A stretch of DNA of 64,000 bases from Manis javanica (Eukaryota; Chordata; Mammalia; Pholidota; Manidae): assembly GCF_040802235.1 (NCBI RefSeq), contig NC_133170.1, forward strand, positions 77,001 to 141,000, in the 5' to 3' direction. A program made the translations under genes and the position numbers. The notes beneath the pieces are model-generated. The model was not told where the DNA came from. It saw only the letters and a program-made list of their open reading frames with translations, and made no database searches. Of this stretch, positions 13,991-25,850 are shown in pieces. Each line of letters starts with the position of its first letter. Positions within the stretch are counted from its first letter, which is position 1.

Positions 13991-16389
13991 CCGCAACACC
14001 AGCGAGGACATTCTGCTCTTTGAAAGTGATTGGCTCAGGAGGATGCAGTTCGGCCCGTGGGACATGAAGGGATGCTGGCAGGGGAGGTTCTAAAAAGAGA
14101 CGCAAGGAAAGTCTCTGGTTGTGTCTATAATGGAGCATGGAGGTGTGATGCCGAACGCTGAGGTGGGGTCTGGCCCTTAAACACGAGGTTGCTGACCAGC
14201 ACACTCAGGATGGGAATCTGGTTCTGGACCATGTGTCAGGGTGTCAGCCTGGGGCAGTCCTACCTGGGAACTTCCTGTGTGAGACAATGAACCCATCAGC
14301 TGTTTCAGCCACTCTGAGCTGAGTTTGCTGTTGCTGTACTTGAGTCTTACCTGTTTCATTTTCTTATTTTTTTGTCATGGAAGTTTGCGTGCCCAGCAAC
14401 AAAGCCTTTTCTTAGAGTGGACACTGCGGGACAGTAAGCCCTCTCTCCCTTTCACGCCACAGGAGGCCTCCCCAAGTGGGGAGGGTGGGTTGCCCCCAGA
14501 CTGCCACAGGTCCCGGCACAACAATGGGAGCTCCCGCCAAAGGCAGCTTCCTCAGGCCCTGGAAAGCCACTGCAATAGCTGAAAATACCATTGGCACAGA
14601 CAACTGATGCATGGACCAAATTTAGGAATTGGTTCTTAGGCTCACCCCTGCGCTGGGTCTGCCTCTGAGTTACCTCCTGCTGAGCTCTGGCATCGTCAGC
14701 AAGTCCAGACCCATGCTGCCACTGTGCCATAAGGGGTCAGTCAGCTCAGCAGACTTGGGGTGCTCGAGCCTCTCACATTCTAAAGAAAGGACTGCCTTGC
14801 CTGGGTCCCGGGAGATGACTCTGAGCCTGTGAATAGCCTTCCTGATGAGCATGTCTGTGTGACTGAGACTTCATGCTATGCCAGATCCTTTATACTAACG
14901 TTGGGGTCTGACGGTGAACATCTGCTCTGTGTGCCTGGGACACTGTATCTGTGTGCACACCTAGGGCCTGAGAACTTGAGCTAGAGGCTCGGGTGGGCTC
15001 CCTCGTTGGCAGTATTCCTCCATTCATGTTGTCAAATGTTGTTGCCAGGAGAAGCAAGCACTGCCTGTCTCCCCTGAGAGAGGCCAGCTGGAGGCCTCTG
15101 CCTCCTGGACTTTGCCCTGAGCCCTTCCTGAAACAAGCCCTGTTTATCACTGCACCTCGGGGCTCTGTGAGGCCTTCCAGTGAATCACTGACCCTGAGTG
15201 TGGTCTTGGGAACCCTGACATTCCCACTGTACCTATTTCTTGGAATCTCTTGTATTCCTTCTAGAGTCACATATCACCCCAACATTATACAGGGCCCACT
15301 GGCCTTCCAGGAAAAGACTTGGAAAACTTGCCCTCAGAGCTTCATGGTAGGCCTTGGGGAAGTCGGCGATCTCTGCCAAGTGGGGCAATATCTGCTTTGT
15401 CTACCACAAGGGGCTGTTGTGTGGAGCACATCAGATAAAGTATGTGACAACATGTTGAAAATGGTATGGATTTTTCATTATTAGGTGTTCATATACTTTT
15501 ATACTTGACATAAAAGTGGAATATTAGTTACTAACTACTTTTTTTAGTAACTGACAGCTGACTTCATGTCAGATAGGTCACATGTACTGGCTCATTTAAT
15601 CCCTACTCTAGATTCAGCCTCCTGTTAGATCTTAAGTAGGAACTTTGTAAGGAAGATACTAAACAACATTCCCACAGCTCTACAACTGTTAAAGAGCCAA
15701 ACAACCAGAACTCAATCCATATCTGCTGATTGCAGAGCTCAGGTGATCACCAGTTTACAATGGATTCCATCCTCTCAATTCAGCAAGTTGAGTCTTCTAA
15801 GAATGAAACAACTTAGAGATACACAGTCTGTCATCTGAAAGTACCAAGACTGTCTTAGAAACTATCCCTAGACGAAGGCTGCTTGAGGAAATAACCTAAA
15901 AATGTCCTGTTAGTTCTGGGTCAGGATATTTAGAAAAGAAATGTACCTTGGCACACTCTGGGGCACTCTAGTCAGCAACACTACAAGAGCACGGGCTCAC
16001 TGCCCTCTTCCTGTTCACGCAGTGTGTCTTGCATAGGTTTTCCTTTAGGAATGCAGCTGCCACACTCATGACCAGGGAAAGAAAGCTGTTATATCATCTG
16101 TCAAATATGAGGAGCATTTTCTACTGTCTCCTGAGACAACTGAAATCTACAATGTGACACACATCTTTATTATTTCAGTCTTAGTTGTGTTTCTATGTGG
16201 GTCAAGAGGGAGACAGGATATTATTTCATTTTCCTGATTAAATGAGGATAGAAGTTCGGGGTGTAGATATTATTGCATAAAACAGAGTTGAAACTGACAA
16301 CATATTTTGATGTTCCCTGACACTTTGATACACATTTCTCAGCAGCTCAAGATGCCAGGGGCATAAGAGACTAGATAATATAGGTCAAG
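13991..16389. other. No gene recognised
   Basis: Open frames up to 163 codons (14,993-15,484) have no domain I recognise and no exon-like boundaries. A weak antisense MIR-like patch may lie at about 15,560-15,750. Confidence 0.45.
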
Positions 16390-16407
16390 AATCTTTGGGC
16401 TTTCAAA

Positions 16408-16700
16408 GAGGGCATTACGATTAGCATGTCTGGTGCGTGGGGGACACGGGGAGGACTGCGCAACACAGAGAAGACAAGTAGTGATTTTACAGCATCTTAC
16501 TACGCAGATGGACAGTGACTGTGAAGGGGTATGTGGGGGGACTTGGAGAAGGGGGGAACCTAGTAAACATAATATTCTTTCTGTAATTGTACATTAATGA
16601 TACCAAAAAAAATGGTTTCAAATCATAAAAAAAAAGAAGAAAAATATAGGTTGATGGTTACTTGTCCTCCAATACAAAAATGTATAATTCTTAAAAAAAA
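16408..16700 (+). mobile_element. 5'-truncated LINE-1 3' end (retroposed insertion with target duplications)
   Basis: A 293-base insert lies between two perfect 18-base copies of aatctttgggctttcaaa (16,390-16,407 and 16,701-16,718). It ends in an A-run directly before the right copy, the hallmark of L1-machinery retroposition. The left part, to about 16,603, resembles the 3' UTR end of a lineage-specific L1 (tagtaaacataat ... attaatgatacc). The stretch 16,604-16,690 contains one A-run, then unrelated sequence, then the terminal A-run, which suggests a transduced 3' flank. The identical duplications imply a comparatively recent event. Confidence 0.8.
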
Positions 16701-17094
16701 AATCTTTGGGCTTTCAAACTCACATTTCAGCCATCATAAAAAAGTGAATATTAAAACCCTGTGCTTATTTAAAACATTTTAAGGATTTGTTTTGGAATCT
16801 GAGCTCTGCCGTACTATGTATTTATGATATTGTAGGATATTAGATTCCGATGATCATGATGACACAGCAGAGCAAACAGAAAACACTGCATTAGTTAAAG
16901 TCTGGGTTATTCAATATGAAAAATCCCTCACTGTGTGCAGTAGCATACACAAGTAACATGCACATTAATCCTGTGAGCTTGTTCAAAAGGAAATAATCAA
17001 GTGTGGAGCATTCCTTTTCTTTTCAAGCTGAGGTTTTGAAACATTGACAGGATGAGTATTGACCAACTTTTGTTGTAACAAAGAATAGTAACTT

Positions 17095-17290
17095 CAATAC
17101 ACATAAACACTCAGACATACTCCACACACACACACCACCCCACATATACTCATGTCCCCCACACACACACCATGCACACATTCCCTCTGTAAGCACAAAT
17201 AAACTACACACAGATGCCACGCCATACCACACATACACATAAACCTCTCATATCAAGCATACATACACCACCCCACATGCATATCAATAC
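17095..17290. repeat. CA-rich low-complexity region
   Basis: Irregular CACA, ACATA and CCACAC runs dominate this stretch. It looks like a degraded dinucleotide microsatellite. Confidence 0.7.
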
Positions 17291-17359
17291 TGAACATCAT
17301 ACTAAGTTACACACAGACCGCGCCACAGGCACAGTTCCTCACGCCAAGTGCCCATGCAC

Positions 17360-17690
17360 TCCCCTTCCTCAATCCCCTCAATCATGATCTGGCCACTCCC
17401 AACTTCCAGCCCTCTCCCCAGGTTTGCTTGACTTCAGCTACCCCTCCTCCTTGCAATTTCTTGAACGTTCCAAACACACTCCTATCTTTGCATTTTCAGC
17501 TCCCTCTGCTCAGTTCCTCTTTGCCTGGTTATGTACACAACTTAGCTTTTTTCAGGTCAGTAAGGGGCACACAGGTCACTCACTGTCTGGGTGGTCTGCC
17601 CCTTCCCATCGCTCTCCAGGTTGGCCTTACTTATCTGTTCACAGATGTGAATGTTCCTGAGGAATCATCAGATCCAGGCTGATACTCTCA
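17360..17690 (+). repeat. L2 LINE fragment
   Basis: Pyrimidine-rich sequence with ctctttgcctggttatg and related phrases follows the L2 3' coding region in the sense direction (the part reading roughly 'ctttgcacatgctgttccctctgcctgg' in the consensus). Strongly diverged. Confidence 0.5.
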
Positions 17691-17734
17691 TTCTGCAGAT
17701 GACAAAGTAGAAACCTTGTCTAAGGTTAGGCCAA

Positions 17735-17910
17735 CCACTCCTTCAACCACTCAGCAAATAGTTAGTGAGCTCCCATGTACCAGATGCTATTCTAAATACT
17801 AGATATCATAGGGTACAAATAGGGCGAGGAAACTTATATTCTATTCAGGAAGACAGGTAATAGACAAAAAATATATAGTGCCAAGTTAGGTAGCGATTAA
17901 TCCTTAAAAG
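17735..17910 (-). repeat. L2 LINE 3' end (antisense)
   Basis: Reads as the reverse complement of the L2 tail: agcaaatagttagtgagctc, catgtaccagatgctattc, then gaaacttatattctattcagg. A short MIR-like antisense piece (ctcattctgcagatgac) precedes it at about 17,672-17,735. Confidence 0.5.
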
Positions 17911-20900
17911 AAAAAAACAAGCAGGGAGGGAAAAGGATCCAGAACTAAGAGCCAAGAGTTGTGGAGAAACATCATCCCAAAGGCACATAGAGATACACTC
18001 TGTTGGAAGTGCTCCAGATGTTAAATCATCTGCTCATTCAAGATGGTAGCCAAGAAGCTAAGGTGAATGCAAAGGGTTTAGCAAGGGGTTCCTTTGGATT
18101 TGAGAAGATGACACTGTTTTTTGACTCTGGGTTCAATTCAGGAAGGTGTAAAAGGCCCTGAGATGTATGACTTTCACTGCAGCAATAAGTGCAGTTAAGA
18201 TAATTTTTATATTTGCTTGTTTATAGGTATCAGATGGTTATGCTTCTGAAAAAGTTAAAAGGTACACAATAATATTTAAATGCCAACATAGAGAAACTGA
18301 CTCAATAATATGAATGTGATATATACATATACACTTAGGCTGAAGTTTAAATGTTCCACATGAGCTTATGTTTGTAGTTGAAACAAAGAGCCCCAAGATT
18401 GAATATTTTTAAAGAAATTTAATCAAGACTAAGACAAAGAATTTTTATCTTAAAAAAGGAAGCTATTTCTGCAACTACAACAATGTACTTGAACTAAATG
18501 CAAACCAAGGAAGAATCTTAATAATCAAAACTCTGGGAACTTAAAAAGTCATTAAAAAGTTATTTAAAATATTAAAGATATTAAATTCCCAGGCAAGATT
18601 TGTGAAAGGAGGTGTGAGTCCCTGCGGGTAGGTGAATAAAGTCATCCTGTATGCCTTACTCAACTACTTGATTCATTCACCCATTAATACACTTATCAGT
18701 TGTTCTGGGGGCTCCTTTATAAGCCTGACTCCCCAGATACAACACAATGAGGGATCATCTTTCCTTCTGGGAGAAACAAGTGGGATTACCAAGGGGACCT
18801 CTCAATGCACTAGAGTTCCTGGAACATATTTCCAGACACTAATACCTCTGGCAAAAGACAGAACTTGGGATGCTGTTCAGCTTCCTGCAGAAACTCTGAG
18901 CCTGCTCCTCGAACCCGTTCCAACAGGGTGGGAGAGCTCCACCCAAGGGGAGATGGATCTCACACCTTCCACTTGCGCTGTCCATGGTTGTACCTCCCCG
19001 TGACACAATGGCTTGAAGACAAAAACCTGTGCCTGCCCCTGAAAAGTGAAAAATGGGGTTCCAGAGAGTCCCAGACCCCAGAAAAAGGGTGGAAGAGAAG
19101 TCACACCAGCAGAGGACAGAATGGAGTGCAGAGGCCACATGAAGGTGGCTTGATCTTGGTTTTGGCAGAGGGTACAGGAGCACAGGACAAAGCTTTTAAT
19201 TGTTCTCTCATTCTTTTGCTCAAAACTTCCTCCATCATTAGTATAAGGATTCCAAATTAGGCCTAATCCAGAGAAGGCAGTCATCCCTGGCTTTGCCAAG
19301 ATCTTAAAATCACCATCCTTTTATTCATTTACATAAACATTTATTGATAACCTATGTGGCAGCTTTTGCTATAAACCTTTTTATATACTTAAATAAACTG
19401 GTAACATCATATATTTGGACCACAGTGAAATTAGACTAGAATTGGCTTAATTTGTTACGTTTGTTCTTCATCATTTTGGAAAAAGAGTAATCCAAACAAA
19501 AGTCATAGTTGGGATTTACACGTAATCTAACTTCCCAAACTTTCTTCCCACCTGTATCTCCAAACTATGTTGTTAAACCTTGTTTAATGGACAGCAGGAA
19601 ACATGGAAGTAGAATCTCTTTAAGACTTGGGTGTGTGTTGGTGTAAGGCTATCAGGATGGAAAGCCAGATACTGGCATCACCCAGTTCATGGAGGACTCC
19701 CTGCGGCAATCCCTGGCAAGCGGGGCTTGCTTCTGCTCCAGCCAAGGGCCTGCCGGCAGCTGCCCTGAGTCCTCTAGGATAGGAGTACTTGCTCTTTTGA
19801 GAGAGCTCTACAGCTCAAGGACAGCAGGAGAAGCAGGGAAGCAGCCTCTGCCTACCCAGGGGGAGTGGATCTGAGCTGCAATCATGTGTACACACGTGCT
19901 GTGAGCCAAACAGACCTGTTCCCAGGCACCGTTAGGCCTCCTGTTCAATGTGCTGAGGTGACAAAGCCAGAATGTGGAGGACACTGTGTTTCTAGCTTTG
20001 ATGGGCCAGGTTGTGACTAGCTGGAAGGCCTCCAACTGATCTCAAACGTGCCCACTTGTAAAGTGGAAGTTGTACCCAGAGGCAGAGGGCCTGAACCTAA
20101 ACTCAATCCCTTACTGTCCATCTGGGCCTCAGTTCCCTCAGCTGTTAACTGGAAGACATCAGCACCCAGCTATCAGGTTCACCATGACGGTAAAATGGTC
20201 AGAGACAGGCTTCTCATGCAGTGGGCACTTGAGACCACGTGCTGACTCTGGAGCTGGACAGCACTCTCTCTACGTAAGTGTGCCCCTCTGCGTGGCATGG
20301 CTTTGTGTCTCCTCCTCTCTCCAGGAAATCTTTAGTAAGAGACCAAAATCCCAAAGTTAGCTTTTCCCCTTTCCATAGGAATCACAGGAGGAAGAGAGAA
20401 CCATGCAAACATATAAGGGGCTTCACCAGTATGTTTCTCTGGATAAAATATGACTTTCAAAACCACATTAGTCTTTAAAATATCACATTTTTAGCTCCCC
20501 TTTGGGAACATATATTTCTCTGCATACATGTCCTGCAAATTTCTGATGCGAACTAAAAGGCAGTTCAATCCCAGTACAAGCTCCCTGTCTGAAGCCTCCC
20601 GGTCTTCTCCTCCTCTAGTTAGGGTGGGAGTTGGACACGGAGCAAGAGGCCCACCAGCAAGGAACAGTGAGGTGAAAAGGGTGAAAGCCAAGTGAACGTC
20701 ACATCTGGACAAGCCCCAGGGTCCTCATTTCGGGGGTGAAAATGCCCAGTTATACTGTGGTTGTGGGGACTGAGTAGGGTAATAAGTGTGTACCACCTGA
20801 CACAGTGCCTGACTGTAGTATGTGTTCAAGGGAGTCACTTATTACCTGTGAACCCTAAATTTAGGGATTCACCAGTTTTCTGAATTCTCATAGCTTTCTT

Positions 20901-22244
20901 TTATGCCACGTATCGCATCTTGATTTGTACTACAGTAAATGAGTGCACTTTTCTACTCCTTCAGGACAAGGATTCTGCCTGATTCATCATAGCACATCCC
21001 AGAGACCTAGCCCAGGGTGCAGCAGTCATTTGTGGAATGAGTAGGACGTCCCATTCATTGGGAGGGGACTGAGTGTGACTAAAGAAAGCTGGTTCCATTA
21101 GCCAGTGCACAGTAATAAACTATAAAGACAAGCCTACCAAGAGAGAGGGAATGTTAGTTAAAAGGAAGGGGAAGGAATGTCCCTTTGGCTTTGCACCTGA
21201 CAGGGCAGTAGAAGCCTAGACAGATCAATGACCAGCCCAAGAGCTTTGCTGTGAAAATGGAACTTTTTTCTCCTAGTTGAAGGGAGGAGGCACTTGAACA
21301 TCCCCAAACTCCCAAGAGGCCAGGGGAGAATAGGGAGTCTTTTAAAAGGCATAAGAGAAAGGCAAGTATTATGTCTGTTATGAACATCTGCACAACATTG
21401 GAAAGCATTGTGGTAAAATAATGTACCTTGGAAATGGCTTTCCTATGAAGGAAACAAAAATTTCCATTTGCTAAAGTCTGACATATAGATTGTGACTAAA
21501 ATCACAAACAAGCCTTTAGCTAAAATCACTGCTTTGTTAAACAGAAAGTCAGGGATACAGTGGGTAGAAACGGTTGTTTCATTTTCTGCACTCACATTGC
21601 AGGGATGGAGGGACATGTTTTCCTCCAAGACAGAATCCTAGGGCAGTGTGGTGACATCTGTCTGGAGACACCCACTTCAGAAGACATTCTACAGCATGGC
21701 GTTTAGACTTGAAACAGTCAAGACTCGGAAGCATCCCCCTGAAGCAGGTCTGGCAGAAGAAGCATTCTGCATGACAGACAGATCAGCTGCGCTGGACAAC
21801 TCAGATTCACGCTGAGCCCAGTGCCACGTTGACCATGTCACAAGTGCTAAATAAAATGACAACATGTGACATGGAAAGCTGGCCCCTGACTCCTACTGCC
21901 TGGTCCGTGGACCAGATGGCCGCACACACCCGAAATCAAGTGCAGAGCCGTGGGGGCTGGGGCTGGCTGCCTTCTCCCTCCGGCCATGGAAGACCCTCAC
22001 AGCCCCCATGGACAGCCATCAGAAGCAGTGCTGGGAGTTTGAGAACCCACAGAGCTTGGGATCACCCAGGCGATTCATGAACAGCACCGACTTCCCTCAG
22101 CTGTGTGCAAAATGATGTCCTAGCACCTTTCCCACTGAGAGAAGCAACTTTTCAGCAAAAGCTGTAAGTGAATTGGGACGTCTCAGCTAGAACACGTACA
22201 GCTGATGGTTGATGAAATGCTGTAAGGTATTGGCTCCCTAAAGA
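17911..22244. other. No gene recognised; scattered old repeats
   Basis: Includes a probable L2 3' tail at about 20,940-21,045 (aggacaaggattctgcctg ... tcatttgtggaatgag) and a weak MIR 3' piece at about 20,735-20,835. A weak antisense L2 tail lies near 19,320-19,385. Open frames at 18,630-19,300 on both strands have no recognisable domains. Confidence 0.45.
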
Positions 22245-22560
22245 AAACCCTTCGAGGACATTATGCTGAATGAAATAAGCCTGTCACAAAAGGACAAATG
22301 CTAGACCAGTCCACTTAGATGAAGTCTCCAGAACAGTCAAATTCACAGCACAGCACATAGAATGGGGGTGCCAGAGGCTAGTGGAGGGGGTGGGAAGTCA
22401 CTGATGGGCAGTTGCAATTTTGCAATAGGGAAGGAGTCTGGATGACAGAGGCACAAAAATGTGAATGTAATGCCACTGTATGCTTAAAAATGGTTAAAGT
22501 GGTAAATTTTATGCTATGTGTATTGCACCATAATTTTTTAAATACATAAATAAAACTCTA
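22245..22560 (+). repeat. Ancient L1 3' end (L1M type)
   Basis: Characteristic old-L1 3' sequence in order: gctgaatgaaataagcctgt, the 'agtcaaattcacag' block, gggtgccagaggctag, and a final aaaatggttaaagtggtaaa followed by an AT-rich tail. It matches L1M subfamily 3' UTRs; 5' truncated. Confidence 0.8.
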
Positions 22561-23154
22561 ATAAGCATTTATTGCTCCTGAGGGTCAGTGAAAACCACGG
22601 GCATGTTACTGCTGCCATAAAACACAGACAGCTGCACGTCAAAGCGTTGGAAAGGCCGTCTTCCCCAGGACTGCATGTCAGCGTGGGCTCCCCCAGAGTG
22701 GGAGTTCCAGGGCAGGGTGAGGCCCTCCTCAACTGTGTGTGCCTATGGCTCAGGATATAAGGTTCTCGGTGTCCCTGGGCTCCTATTCCTAAGACAACCC
22801 AAATGTTAAATGAGCTTTGAGTTTTACCAAAAAAAAATGATTTTAAATAAATCAGATTGCTTCTAAAGAAATAAAATTCAGTAGGAGGAGAAATGCATTT
22901 CTTTTAAATTTCGAGCTATGTAAGTCAAACTCCAAAGAGCACCACACATTCTTCATGCTGCAAAGGGATTCTGCACAGAGGGCTCCAACCTGAATGCTCT
23001 GGCTTCACACTTCCCTGCACCTGACTGGGGAAGTCAGACATTATGCGGAACAACCTCTGCCATGTGCTGGTTGCTGACTTGGCAGAGAAAGGCCTGATCA
23101 ATAATAAACTTTTCTATTCCATGCCTCAGGCCCCTCCCAGCATATTCTGTAGGT
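22561..23154. other. No gene recognised
   Basis: Short unique-looking stretch between the L1 3' end and an L2 fragment. Nothing structured is visible. Confidence 0.5.
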
Positions 23155-23520
23155 AAAGCTCTGCACACATCAGCCATAAAATGCTGCTTTCACTCCCCAA
23201 GGTCTGTGTTGACCACAGGATAAAATCTAGGCCTTAGCTGGGCTCAGCCCTTCCTGACCAGTTGTCTGTGTGGGCACCCCAGCCACTGTTACCAGCTTAC
23301 CGGGTCCAGGTCCAGTCTCTGCACGGAAGAGGCACACCCCAGGCTCTTCCCACCCCACTCATTCTCTCCACTGATGTGGGACATCTTACTCCTTCTCTCT
23401 CTGGCAACCTGAATCCTACTGGCCTTTCAAAACCTAACCGAGATCCCCCTTCTCCATGGAGCTTTCCATAGCTCCCATCCTGATGGGTGTCACCCCTGCT
23501 CTGTACAGCCCAGAGTGGGG
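23155..23520 (+). repeat. L2 LINE fragment
   Basis: ccacaggataaaatctaggc, followed by the 'ctcagcccttcctgaccag' block and a pyrimidine-rich continuation, follows the L2 coding 3' region in the sense direction. Diverged, no open frame. Confidence 0.6.
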
Positions 23521-24119
23521 CCCAGCAAAAGAAATGACCACACAAGACTCAGAGGTGCCCCATCATGGGGCCCAGGCTCTTGCAGTGGGGCTGAGCCCAC
23601 CTTTGGTCAGCATGAGCATAAGGTCCCCTGAAAACACGGTCAGGTGGGACAGGAGTCAGCGTTCAGAGGGTGTCCCCTAACTAGTCTGAACAGAACAGGA
23701 CTGGGAGGCCCAGGGTGAGTGGAGATGGAGAGCTGGAGGAGGGCCAGAAGGACCTTCCCCTACCAGGTGTGGTCTTTGCATCCACCTATTGTGTCTTTCT
23801 ACTTTCTACTACCTCCACCCTTCAAAACTCGTTTTAAAGTAATTAGAAGAGGATGGATAGAAGTAGAATTCTCTAAGGCCTTAATGGCATGTCTACCTGG
23901 GTTTTTCCTCCAGGGCCTAACACAATTTAACCTTGCTTCTTGCCCCAGTGGGTCAAAGTGAACCTCTGACCCAGGTGTGAGCAAGGTACCTGAGGGTGGA
24001 CATTCGGTGGACCCTGATGCCCACAGCATTCAGAAGATGACCTGCCCAGGGGGGGCAGTGGAAGTGACGGCACACTCCATCGACACGGGAGCCTGCACCA
24101 TGTGGCAGGCCCTCTTGAA

Positions 24120-24265
24120 AGTGCTTCTCATTTATGTCTGCTTCTGATGCTCACAGCAATTCTCCAAGCTGGTTGTTAGCGTCTCCATTTTACAACTGAG
24201 AAAACCTTTCATGTCAAAGGCTAACTGCCTCTCCCCTGGTCACACAGTCAGGGAGTGGCAAAGCT
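24120..24265 (-). repeat. MIR SINE (antisense)
   Basis: Contains ctccattttacaactgagaa, then ctggtcacacagtcaggg and agtggcaaagctgagc: the reverse complement of the MIR core in correct order. Confidence 0.68.
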
Positions 24266-25654
24266 GAGCCGCATAAAGGTTTCTATTTTTGTTTTTGTTT
24301 TTTTTAACTTAAGGGAAGAGCTTTGGCTGAACCTTCAGCCTCAGCTGAACCATGAGACCAGAGGAAAGAAACTGTGTTTGCAGGAAGTAGAATTTTCAAC
24401 ACTTTCCTTACTGTCGGAACTTAAGGCCTCTCATTCATTACCTGGAATATGAAAATGGCATAGTTTAATTATTCATCTTCCATCACCCTTAATGAGGGGA
24501 TTAACCACCACTTGAAACAAAAGGAAATAGTCTGACCTTCAGGCTGTCAGGAAGTGATAATTAACCTGAACCTCAAGTCAGATAAATGGATGCAGGAAAG
24601 TGCTTCACTGATCTTGATGCAAATGAGCTTTCAGGACATTAACTGAAGTCCCTGTGGAGCAATGGCGAGGATTCGGCATGCTAAAAATAAACATGCTTCC
24701 TTAACCACATCTGCAGGAGCCCTTCAGGGGTTTCCCAAGCTCCTCCGGCTCCCATGTGCTTTGAGCCTGGGGGAGAGAGGGCTGCAAGGCTGTGTCCTAC
24801 TGGCAGCGTAGGGGCGGGGAGGCTGCCTGCGTGGGGGCAGCAGTCAGCCCAGACTCAGGCGCCCAGCAGCCCAGCCAAGCAGAGGCTGACAGGGAGACCT
24901 GAGAACCGCAGCTCCAGGACCAGCAGGTTGGCTTCTCCTTCCTTGATCGATTGGTTTGACCAGAGGTTACTATGGGATGGATCCATGGATGCTTCTGTTG
25001 CACAGCCTGTGAACACGGCCTTCCAACCTAGCACTCCACAAAAAATGGCCACAAATCGCATGAATTACCACCCTAGCACAGCTCGTGGCTTCATGTGGCT
25101 CCTAGCAGAGCAGGTGAGAGCCACATGTAGGCCTGGCAGCTGTGCCCACTGTCCCTCAGCAGCGAGCAGACGCAGCAGGGTGCCGTGCAGACGACAGAAC
25201 GCCACCCGCCGTGCCTGCTGTGTCCCTTCAAGCTTTGGAAGTCCCACAGACGCTGCATGATAAGTAAATACATAACTGCCCAAAATATGCCAAAACGAGT
25301 CTCTATTAATAACTCCAGAGTCATGGGGATCCAGGCGCCCAATTCCTCTGCCAAAAGTTCAGAATGTTTGCTCAGTGCTTTGATTTTTTTTTTTTTTACT
25401 CAGTTCTTGATTTTCTTCAGTGCATTTCCTATTTAGAAACTCCACTGAGTGTGTCACACTTGATCTGTGGCCTTACTAGGACATACCAGAGCACACAGGA
25501 CAGGAACAGAAGGCCCTTAATAATCACGCTTGCCTGACAAGCATTTCCCATTTCGGTTCATAGCAATCACTCCTTTTGCCATATATGCAGAAAGTGCTCA
25601 AGGGAGAGTGAGGAGACGCCCTGAGCTAGTCACATCGATGATGATATTGTATTA
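24266..25654. other. No gene recognised; AT-rich candidate regulatory patch
   Basis: 24,460-24,720 is rich in TAATTA-like and GATAA motifs and has a perfect MEF2 consensus (ctaaaaataa, 24,681-24,690). See findings. The GC-richer part at 24,740-25,260 has open frames without recognisable domains. Confidence 0.4.
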
Positions 25655-25850
25655 GGAACAATTTTCTTGAACATTTACTACTGCTAGGCACAATGCTTCT
25701 ATACATCATTGCTAAACCAGAGCAGAAGTCATTCCATTTCACAAACCAAGGCTCAGAAGGTCAGTAGCTGCCCTGAGCTGCTTACAAGGGGCTCTTAGAG
25801 CTGGAATTCGGACTCAGGCCCTTCAGCCTGAGCCGTGTTATACTGCCAGC
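25655..25850 (-). repeat. MIR SINE (antisense)
   Basis: Reverse-complement MIR: tttactactgctaggcacaa, then tttcacaaaccaaggctcag, then ggaattcggactcaggccc, in the expected order. Confidence 0.68.
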
